Shown: positions 49,369 through 55,590 of the stretch, one piece after another
Layout of the letters: each line of letters starts with the position of its first letter
How positions within the stretch are numbered: position 1 is the stretch's first letter
NCBI GenBank assembly: GCA_035252015.1
Contig: DATFDP010000115.1
Span: 1-55,590 of the forward strand
DNA: 55,590 bases
Direction: 5' to 3'
Source of the DNA: JAICWP01 sp035252015
GTDB taxonomy: Bacteria > Acidobacteriota > Terriglobia > Terriglobales > Acidobacteriaceae
Made by a program: the position numbers and the translations under genes
Notes under the pieces: generated by a model
Databases searched by the model: none
What the model was told of the DNA's origin: nothing
What the model saw: only the letters and a program-made list of their open reading frames with translations

Positions 49369-50676
49369 CTAGTCCAGTTCATACGCGTGAATCTTGCTCA
49401 GCAGGGTCCGATAGGAGATGCCCAGCTTCTGGGCAGCGTCGTTCTTGTTCCACTTGCAGGCGCGCAGGGTGGTTTCGATGCGGGCGCGCTCCGCTTTCTT
49501 TTCCTCGCCGCCGTTCTGACCGGCCAGGCCGAGGTCGGCGGCATGGATATCGCCATCGTTGAGAATGGCAGCGCGTTCCATCACATTCTGCAATTCGCGC
49601 ACGTTGCCCGGCCAGGGGTGGCGTCGCAGCGCGGCGCGCGCGTCGGAAGCCAGTGCCAGGCGCGGTTTGCGCAGCTCCCGCCGAAAGCGCTCCAGAAAAT
49701 GCTCAGCCAGCAGTTCCACGTCGTCGCCGCGCTCGCGCAGCGCAGGAATGCGGATGGGAAACACCGCCAGGCGGTAGTACAGGTCGCGGCGAAACTCACC
49801 CGCTTCCGCCGCCGCTTCCAGGTTGCGGTTGGTGGCGGTGATTACGCGCACATCCACGGTGATGCTGGAGGTGCCCCCCAAGCGCTCCAGGGTGCGCTGC
49901 TCCAACACCCGCAGCAGCTTGCCCTGCACCTCAAGAGGCAGTTCGCCAATTTCGTCGAGGAAGATCGTGCCGCCCTCGGCGGTTTCAAATTTGCCCAGCT
50001 TGCGCGCGTTGGCCCCGGTAAAGGCGCCACGCTCATGCCCGAACAACTCGTTTTCCACCAGCGTCTCAGGAATGGCGGCGCAGTTGAGCGCCACAAACGG
50101 CTTATTGCCGCGCGCGCTGAGCTGGTGGATGGCGCGGGCAAACAGTTCCTTGCCGGTGCCGCTTTCGCCCAGCAACAATACGGTTGTGTCGGCCGCAGCT
50201 ATGCGCTGCATCTCGCGCGCTGCCGCCAGCATGGCCGGATGCTCGCCCACCATGCGGGGAAAGCCGTAGTGCTGCGCGTACTCTTCTTTGAGCACCAGGT
50301 TTTCGCGCAGCAGTTGCTGGCGCTCGATGGCGCGGGCCAGCAGGTGCTTCAGATGCTCCAGGTCAATCGGCTTCTGGATGAAGTCGTAAGCGCCGTCGCG
50401 CATGGCCGCCACCGCGTCCTGAATGCTGCCGTAGGCGGTCATCACCACCACCGGCGTGGCGGAATCCGCATCCAGTGCCGCGCGCAGCACATCCATGCCG
50501 GTGCCGGAAGGCAGCTTCAGGTCGGTGAGGACGGCGGAGAAATGCTTGCGCTCGAGCTCCTTCAGCGCGTCGGCCAACTGCGCCGTGGGCGTGACCGCAT
50601 ATCCCATGCGCTTGAGCGCATGGGTCAGCATTTCACGCAACTCGTCCTTATCTTCGACCAGGAGGATGCTGTCCAT
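49369..50676 (-). CDS. sigma54-dependent response regulator (NtrC/PilR type)
   Basis: 435 residues: receiver with Asp in AVLTDLKLP, AAA+ domain with Walker A GESGTGKE, sigma54 loop GAFTGA, Walker B GTIFLDEIGELP, and a Fis-type HTH (NKNDAAQKLGISYRTLLSKI). ATG 50676 (MDSILLVEDKDE) preferred; a TTG 9 nt upstream overlaps the stop of the preceding gene (TTGA). Last gene of the pilD operon; may control type IV pilus or secretion genes elsewhere. Confidence 0.92.
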   Translation of the reverse strand: MDSILLVEDKDELREMLTHALKRMGYAVTPTAQLADALKELERKHFSAVLTDLKLPSGTGMDVLRAALDADSATPVVVMTAYGSIQDAVAAMRDGAYDFIQKPIDLEHLKHLLARAIERQQLLRENLVLKEEYAQHYGFPRMVGEHPAMLAAAREMQRIAAADTTVLLLGESGTGKELFARAIHQLSARGNKPFVALNCAAIPETLVENELFGHERGAFTGANARKLGKFETAEGGTIFLDEIGELPLEVQGKLLRVLEQRTLERLGGTSSITVDVRVITATNRNLEAAAEAGEFRRDLYYRLAVFPIRIPALRERGDDVELLAEHFLERFRRELRKPRLALASDARAALRRHPWPGNVRELQNVMERAAILNDGDIHAADLGLAGQNGGEEKKAERARIETTLRACKWNKNDAAQKLGISYRTLLSKIHAYELD

Positions 50677-50681
50677 GGTCC

Positions 50682-51308
50682 TCAATCAGCCACCGAGCTG
50701 GGCATGCCCTCCCGCCGTGCCTGGTCCTGCATGTCTTCCAGCTTCTGTTTGGCCTCATCCAGCTTCTTCTGCTTGAGGTCCAGCTTTTCGCGGTAGTCGC
50801 GCTCCTGCTGGGCCCAGGGGGCTTGGTTGCGCAGGGCATTGCCGGCGTCGGCATAATAAGCCGCGGCGCGCAGGCGATACTCGCGCTGCATCACATCAAT
50901 TTCGCGCTCCAGCAGCGAGATTTGCTCCTTCTGGGCGGCGAAGCGCTGCTTCCATTGCTGGATAGCGGCATCGCGTTTCTCGGCGAAGGTCTTTTTGTCC
51001 TCGTCCTTCTTGGGTTTGTCCCTGTCGGCATCCGCCGTCGCCTTGTCTGGTTCTGTTTTGTGGGCGTTATCGGCAGCTGCGTCGCCGCCATCGCCTGGCT
51101 TGGCGTTATCATCATCGCTCGCCGGCGGCTGCCCGGTCACGCTGATGGGCGCGTTGGTTGGCAGGTCGTCGTTGGTGAGCACCTTGGCGGCAGGTTTATT
51201 GGCGTTTTGCTTGCGCGTCTGCCGCGCGACATCGGCAACCGACTGCGCGGCCGCCACTGCGGCCAGCACGATCACCGCTACACAGCAAAGATAGAAGGTT
51301 TTTTTCAT
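50682..51308 (-). CDS. exported coiled-coil protein of unknown function
   Basis: 208 residues. Signal peptide (FYLCCVAVIVLAAVAAAQS), a low-complexity Asp/Lys/Ala linker to about residue 105, then a long Gln/Glu/Lys-rich coiled coil. It sits between the histidine kinase and its regulator in one operon, so a periplasmic accessory to signal sensing is a reasonable guess; no known family. ATG 51308. Confidence 0.75.
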   Translation of the reverse strand: MKKTFYLCCVAVIVLAAVAAAQSVADVARQTRKQNANKPAAKVLTNDDLPTNAPISVTGQPPASDDDNAKPGDGGDAAADNAHKTEPDKATADADRDKPKKDEDKKTFAEKRDAAIQQWKQRFAAQKEQISLLEREIDVMQREYRLRAAAYYADAGNALRNQAPWAQQERDYREKLDLKQKKLDEAKQKLEDMQDQARREGMPSSVAD

Positions 51309-51382
51309 CTCTTCCCCTTCCCGGGCACGTACGTGCTCAGGCTACTTGCTTCAGAATTCATGGGGGAGTATTGGCCCATGTT

Positions 51383-52711
51383 CTAGCGCGCTGCCAGCGC
51401 CGCCCTGGCCAGGACCGGCGCCGGAAATGCGAGCCTAAAAGTTGTTCCCCAATCTCCGCTGGAGACGGCGATGGTGCCGCCGTGCTCCGTCACAATGCGG
51501 TGCACCAGGGCCAGGCCCAGGCCAGTGCCCTGCGCCTTCGTGGTGAAAAAAGGAATAAAAATTTTGCTCAGCTTGTCCTGGGGAATGCCGTGGCCGTTGT
51601 CGGTGACAGTGAGGCGCGTGCCCTGTTCGTCTGTCGCCGCCGCCACTTTGACTTCTACCGGCATGCCGTTGCGCGCGGCTTCGGCGCTGTTGCGCAGCAG
51701 GTTGGAAAAGGCCTGCCGCAGCGCCGTGGGATCGCCCATCAGCGCCATCTCCGCAGGAACATCTTCCACGTGCAAATCCACGCTGCAGTCGCGCGCGCAA
51801 TTTTCCAGCACCGCGCGCAGCGGCACAGGCTCGTTGCGCAGCGCCTGGGGACGGGCGAAGGCCAGGAAATCGGTGACCACGCGCGCCAGGTTGCCGGTCT
51901 CGCTTTCGATTTTACGGGCGAAGTCGTGCACTACTTCCAGGTGCTCTTCGCCGGTGAGCATCTGCGCATAGCCGGAAATGGTGGCCAGGGAATTCTTGAA
52001 CTCATGAGCGATGCCGGCGGACATCTCGCCCAACGAGGCCAGGTTCTCGCGCATGCGCACCTGCCGGGAAAGACGGTTGATCTCGGTCAGATCGCTGATT
52101 AGGCAGGCGGCACCCAGGCTCTTGCCGTCCGCGGCCAGCACCGGCGAAACGGTCAGCCCGAGAACCCGCTCTTCGCCGGTGGGCGTCACGTATTCGGTTT
52201 CCAGGCGGCGCAGGGAGGTGCCGTCGCGCAAGGCGGCTTCCACCACAGTGATTGGAGTGGCAGGCGCAGAGTCCACCTCGCTGCGGTTCAGAAGCCGCGC
52301 GGCACGGAACACATCGCGGGCATGCAAGCCCGACATGGAAGCGTAGCCCAGAATATTTTTGGCCGCAGGATTGGCCTGCTGCACCAAACCTTTGGGGTTG
52401 AACAGCAACACGCCGCTGGGCAGGTTGGAAAGCAGGGCGGCGCTGATGTTTTCCGAGGCGCGGGCGCGTTCATTCTCCGCCCGCCGCAGTTCCTGCAGCT
52501 GCTTTTCCTGCTCCTTTAGACGCTCGATAACGGCGTGGTAGGTCTCCAAAGGGAAAAGAGGATCGGAGGCGCGCATAGGCTCGGGCGCGTTTTCTTCGCT
52601 GATTTCGCTGCGCAGTTTGCGGATCAGGACAATGCCAACCAGCAACGCAAACGCCGTCGCCATCAGGCCGATCAGCATGCGGATGACGATCGGATTAGCC
52701 AGCGCTTTCAT
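51383..52711 (-). CDS. PAS-containing membrane histidine kinase
   Basis: 442 residues: one N-terminal TM helix (LIGLMATAFALLVGIVLI), coiled coil, a PAS domain (SNLPSGVLLFNPKGLVQQAN), HisKA with phospho-His in MSAGIAHEFKNSLATISGYA, and HATPase_c (N box LRNSAEAA, DNGHGIP, TGLGLAL). Start ATG 52711, overlapping the pilD stop (ATGA): translational coupling. Partner of the sigma54 regulator, resembling PilS/PilR or NtrB/C pairs. Confidence 0.92.
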   Translation of the reverse strand: MKALANPIVIRMLIGLMATAFALLVGIVLIRKLRSEISEENAPEPMRASDPLFPLETYHAVIERLKEQEKQLQELRRAENERARASENISAALLSNLPSGVLLFNPKGLVQQANPAAKNILGYASMSGLHARDVFRAARLLNRSEVDSAPATPITVVEAALRDGTSLRRLETEYVTPTGEERVLGLTVSPVLAADGKSLGAACLISDLTEINRLSRQVRMRENLASLGEMSAGIAHEFKNSLATISGYAQMLTGEEHLEVVHDFARKIESETGNLARVVTDFLAFARPQALRNEPVPLRAVLENCARDCSVDLHVEDVPAEMALMGDPTALRQAFSNLLRNSAEAARNGMPVEVKVAAATDEQGTRLTVTDNGHGIPQDKLSKIFIPFFTTKAQGTGLGLALVHRIVTEHGGTIAVSSGDWGTTFRLAFPAPVLARAALAAR

Positions 52712-53625
52712 GAGAACTGCCCCCAATACCAGCGCAGCAGCTGATTTCCAAAAAAGAAGGCGAACATCGCTACTCCGCCGAGAAAGACGCCAAAAGGCAT
52801 TTCGTAGCGCCGATAAACCAGCTTGGCCGATTGCCACGCCCGCTGCCGGGCCACCGCCGGACGGCGCTGCCGCCAGCGCCGGGTGCGCTTGATCCACACA
52901 ACGACCACCGTGCCCACGCCAAAGAACGCGCCCAGCACCGAAGCGGCAAACAGGGTGAAAACCGTGAGCTTAAGGCCGAGGAAGGCGCCGATCATGGCCA
53001 TCAGCTTCACGTCGCCAAAGCCCATGCCTTCTACGCCGCGCACGCCCTGGTAAAGCTTGCCAGCGCCGTAAATGAAAGAAGCACCGACAATTGCGCCCAG
53101 AACGGCGTCCGCCAACGAAATCAGGTGCCAGGAAACGTCGGAGCTGACGGGCAGGTTGATCACCCCGGGCAGCAGGCGCGCCATCAAGTCGTTAACCGGC
53201 ACAAACAGACTGAAAACAAGGCCCAAACCGAGACCGGAGAGGGTCAGTTCGTCGGGCAGGAGCTTGGTTTCAGCGTCGGTGAAGATCAGGCCGAGGAGCA
53301 GAAAGCCGAAAACACAGTACTTCAGAGCCTCCAGGGTGAGGCCAAAACGCGCGTAGATGCCCACAAAGAGCACGGCGGTGAGCAGTTCGACCACGGCATA
53401 ACGGGCACTGATGGAGGCATGGCAGTGGCGGCAGCGGCGACCCAGCAGTAACCAGCTCACCACCGGAATATTGTCATAGAAGTGTATGGGAGTGTTGCAG
53501 TTAGGGCAGGCGGAGCCGGGGCTGACGACAGACTTGTCGCGCGGCAGGCGGTAGATACACACGTTCAGAAAGCTGCCGAAGCACAGCCCGAAGACGAAGG
53601 TCGCCGCTGCGATGACAGGGTCCAC
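52708..53625 (-). CDS. pilD: prepilin peptidase (A24, type IV leader peptidase)
   Basis: 305 residues, membrane aspartyl protease/N-methyltransferase. N-terminal cytosolic loop with two CxxC pairs (SACPNCNTPIHF, RRCRHCHA), catalytic Asp in FTDAETKLLPDE and GMGFGDVKLMAMIG. Extra basic loop (IKRTRRWRQRRPAVARQRAW) precedes the last helix. Start GTG 53625 with weak ribosome-binding site. Head of the pilD-kinase-coiled-coil-regulator operon. Confidence 0.93.
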   Translation of the reverse strand: MDPVIAAATFVFGLCFGSFLNVCIYRLPRDKSVVSPGSACPNCNTPIHFYDNIPVVSWLLLGRRCRHCHASISARYAVVELLTAVLFVGIYARFGLTLEALKYCVFGFLLLGLIFTDAETKLLPDELTLSGLGLGLVFSLFVPVNDLMARLLPGVINLPVSSDVSWHLISLADAVLGAIVGASFIYGAGKLYQGVRGVEGMGFGDVKLMAMIGAFLGLKLTVFTLFAASVLGAFFGVGTVVVVWIKRTRRWRQRRPAVARQRAWQSAKLVYRRYEMPFGVFLGGVAMFAFFFGNQLLRWYWGQFS

Positions 53626-53666
53626 CCTTGAAGCGCCAAAGCCTCTTTTCTCGCGAGATTGGCCTC

Positions 53667-53697
53667 ATTATACGGCGCTTAGTATGGCTAACCCCAA
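53667..53697 (-). promoter_or_regulatory. probable promoter of the pilD operon
   Basis: On the minus strand TATAAT (53672-53667) with TTGGGG (53697-53692) 19 bp upstream, 42 bp before the pilD start. Perfect -10, mediocre -35 and long spacer. Confidence 0.5.
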
Positions 53698-53721
53698 GAT
53701 GACCAAAGGCATATTGACGGT

Positions 53722-53764
53722 TGGGGTAGTTAGTAGGTGGTAGTTAGTAGTTGGTAATTGGCGG
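53722..53764. repeat. GTAGTTA/GTAGTTG heptamer repeat
   Basis: GTAGTTAGTAGGTGGTAGTT, then AGTAGTTGGTAATTGG: period-7 units with drift, between pilD and the ankyrin gene. Confidence 0.65.
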
Positions 53765-53867
53765 GCGCCGGGAGGTGCATTCTGGCAAGCCGGAGATTGT
53801 AAAGAGGAATAAACGCATTATCGGCGGTAATCTTGTGCCGCGTCGCTACTGTCACGAGAATTGGGCG

Positions 53868-55067
53868 ATGGCGCGCGTTACCCTTTTGCTGAAGCTGGCC
53901 CGGTTCACCACTCTAGCCATCGGAACTCTTTTTGTTGCGGCATTGTGCGCGATGGCACAAGCTCCCGCCAGCGGCACAAATCTGGACAGGGCATTGCTGG
54001 AGGCCGTGGACAGAGACGATCGAGCCTCGGTTGAGCGCCTGCTCGACGGAGGCGCCAATATCGAGGGCGTGCACGGAAACAAAGAGACGCCATTGCTCAT
54101 GGCAGCGGACCGTGGCAGGGCGGCCATAGTGAAACTGCTGGTGGAGCGAGGCGCCAACATCCACGCGCAAGATGAAAGCGGGGAAACCGCGCTGGCCATG
54201 GTAGCGCGCCGGGCGGACAGCGAGCTCACGAGAATACTGCTGGAAAGGACGCCTACGCTTACCGAGAAGAATCAAGCTCTTCTGGCGGCCACTCGAAGTG
54301 AACCGGCGGTGATTAACCTGGATGCACCAGAGGGCACGGACAAGTTTGCTGAAACCGAGGAGATGAACTACGAATCCAGCGCGCCCTATGCGGAAGTCGT
54401 CAATCTCCTCCTCGATGCGGGGGCAAACATTGAGGCGAGGGATTATGACGGCAACACACCTTTGATGAGCGCGGCATCCTATGGCGAAGCCATGGTGGTG
54501 AAAGTACTGCTGGCGCGGGGAGCTGATATTAACGCCACGGACCCAGAAGGTGGAACCGCATTGATGGGCGCCGCGTGTGATTGCGGCGTGATTGACAAAC
54601 CGGACACGCGGGCTTCACTGAAGCTGCTGTTGGACAGTGGAGCCAAAATTGAGCTCAAGACCAAAGAAGGTAAGACTGCGCTGATGTTTGCCGCCACTTC
54701 GGACCGCAGCGATCTTCTTGAGCTTCTTCTGCAAAAAGGCGCCAACATCAATGCCACGGACCGGGATGGCAACACGGCATTGATACTGGCGGCGGAAGGA
54801 AGCGTGATTCCGACCGCAGGCGCAGTCAAGACATTGCTGGAACATGGAGCCGTCGTGAACGCCACCAACAAAAGCGGGCAGACGGCGCTGATGCTGGCCG
54901 CCACCGGCCGTGGCTCTGAATCCGACGCGATACTGGAACTCTTGCTGAGATGGGGAGCCGACCCCGACCTTAAAGATGCCCACGGAAATACGGCGCTGGC
55001 GATAGCGAGCAAAGGCCAGCATGCCGATGCGGTTAGAATTCTGGAGACCGCGACAGCACAGAAATAG
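53868..55067 (+). CDS. secreted ankyrin-repeat protein
   Basis: 399 residues. Signal peptide (FTTLAIGTLFVAALCAMAQ) followed by about nine ankyrin repeats with the consensus G-x-TALM-x-AA and LL-x-x-GA-x-I-x-x-x-D (for example DGNTPLMSAASYGEAMVVKV; DRDGNTALILAAEG). The repeat region is interrupted at 155-195 by a non-repeat loop. Start ATG 53868 chosen by the signal peptide. Likely periplasmic or outer-surface protein-protein contact; partner unknown. Confidence 0.9.
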   Translation: MARVTLLLKLARFTTLAIGTLFVAALCAMAQAPASGTNLDRALLEAVDRDDRASVERLLDGGANIEGVHGNKETPLLMAADRGRAAIVKLLVERGANIHAQDESGETALAMVARRADSELTRILLERTPTLTEKNQALLAATRSEPAVINLDAPEGTDKFAETEEMNYESSAPYAEVVNLLLDAGANIEARDYDGNTPLMSAASYGEAMVVKVLLARGADINATDPEGGTALMGAACDCGVIDKPDTRASLKLLLDSGAKIELKTKEGKTALMFAATSDRSDLLELLLQKGANINATDRDGNTALILAAEGSVIPTAGAVKTLLEHGAVVNATNKSGQTALMLAATGRGSESDAILELLLRWGADPDLKDAHGNTALAIASKGQHADAVRILETATAQK

Positions 55068-55100
55068 CGACGGTGGTCGGTACGTCCTCCGGTCACATCA

Positions 55101-55130
55101 TGCCCCACTCAAGCGGGCTCGAGTGGGGCA
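55101..55130. terminator. perfect 10-bp hairpin between convergent genes
   Basis: TGCCCCACTC (55101-55110) and GAGTGGGGCA (55121-55130), 10-nt loop, no T-run. Either a bidirectional end or another dispersed palindrome. Confidence 0.5.
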
Positions 55131-55150
55131 CCCGCCTCTACGTCGCAGCC

Positions 55151-55590
55151 CTACCGAGCCACTGCTCTTGCGGGCCGAGGCTCGACCGAACGCCAATCCA
55201 GAATCACGCTGGGCAGGAAAGCGGCCATCGCGATGGTCGTCCAAACCACAATCTCAATGCCAACGAAGCCGCTGCGCAGGATGGCCGGAATGGGAACGAT
55301 GAGGCGCGCGACGGTGAAGATCATGGCAAAGGGATAGCCGCCAATCATCCAGCGCCGGTGTTGCTGGACATTACCGCTGCGGATGCAGTACAGCGCGACG
55401 CCGGTGCAGAACATCCAGCCGAAGGCCTGCACGACTGAGGCCGCTACGAGCGAAGGCGTGTCTACCCGCGCAGCCAGGGGGATCGCCATCGGGGCGCCGA
55501 TCATCACGCTCACCACGTATATGTAGCCCATGACGCGATGCACGCGGAGATAGCGGCTGCGCAGTCGATTGGAGAACTGGAAGGCGCCCA
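55151..55590 (-). CDS. DUF2306-type membrane protein, 5' end beyond window
   Basis: The frame is open through the right edge. Visible are FQFSNRLRSRYLRVHRVMGY, typical of DUF2306, then three TM helices with WMFCTGVALYCIRSGNVQQH and HRRWMIGGYPFAMIF. Conserved His/Arg pairs resemble haem-binding cytochrome-b561-like folds but no function is established. The GTG at 55543 is not a real start because homology continues upstream. Confidence 0.75.
   Translation of the reverse strand, partial: GAFQFSNRLRSRYLRVHRVMGYIYVVSVMIGAPMAIPLAARVDTPSLVAASVVQAFGWMFCTGVALYCIRSGNVQQHRRWMIGGYPFAMIFTVARLIVPIPAILRSGFVGIEIVVWTTIAMAAFLPSVILDWRSVEPRPARAVAR

Noticed and set aside
49261..50796. 511-codon plus-strand open frame
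   Set aside because: Lies opposite the sigma54 regulator, whose domains are unmistakable; product is His/Gln/Arg-rich antisense.
1..55590. tRNA, rRNA, CRISPR array, integrase or IS element
   Set aside because: No cloverleaf with a T-loop, no regularly spaced direct repeats with unique spacers, and no transposase or recombinase motif was seen in any frame I read.

Overview
This is a GC-rich bacterial chromosomal segment with leading- and lagging-strand genes packed in short operons. The best fit is a soil or environmental Acidobacteriota (class Terriglobia, Koribacter/Sulfotelmatobacter-like). Supporting signs are a duplicated-FtsX orphan permease of the type common in acidobacteria (38200-40701), a Ser/Thr kinase fused to a beta-propeller, small DUF2934 and lmo0937-type proteins, and intergenic DNA full of short degenerate repeats. 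The taxonomic call is inference. No rRNA, tRNA, CRISPR array, transposase, integrase or phage gene was seen.

Layout. 1-7.1 kb: housekeeping genes on mixed strands (cmk, hisC, a ROK sugar kinase, mutM, purA, an ABM monooxygenase, a VOC protein ending at a clear terminator). 7.1-11.2 kb: a minus-strand run sucC-sucD-ndk with a small tautomerase and a FEN-type 5'-3' nuclease. 11.6-19.8 kb: trpD, a DinB-like protein, a beta-CASP RNA nuclease, an M1-like peptidase coupled to rlmB, a PAP2 phosphatase, a CPBP membrane protein and a zinc-ribbon protein. 20-27.3 kb: small unknowns, pal, a P-loop kinase, two tandem Crp/Fnr paralogues (one without its DNA-binding domain) with Crp-like operators, a Cys-rich small protein, a pair of small coiled-coil paralogues, a PEBP protein and a membrane gene interrupted by TAG.

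27.3-37.4 kb: maeB (malic enzyme-phosphotransacetylase) and, facing it, a kinase-propeller / ubiquitin-like-PPOX operon. Between their 3' ends lies an accessory block (alpha/beta hydrolase, cupin, NmrA-like, DUF2934, ECF41 sigma factor, DoxX-like). The block is split by a short scar in which the tails of both flanking genes are joined back to back. That is the expected junction of a tandem duplication or of stepwise integration at this locus. The ECF41/DoxX intergenic region carries two face-to-face copies of the GTCACA-N16-CGTC promoter known for this sigma class.

37.5-55.6 kb: the acidobacterial permease, an EamA transporter, an epimerase, a class-III aminotransferase, a pseudo-receiver, yraN, galT, two 50-residue membrane paralogues, a diguanylate cyclase, a coupled operon pilD-histidine kinase-coiled-coil protein-sigma54 regulator, a secreted ankyrin protein and the 3' part of a DUF2306 membrane protein.

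The intergenic DNA has its own structure: many gaps contain degenerate tandem repeats of period 7 with different unit sequences, and several other dispersed palindromic families. Some touch genes: the last codons of sucD are made of repeat, and repeats sit directly before cmk, the ABM gene and trpD.
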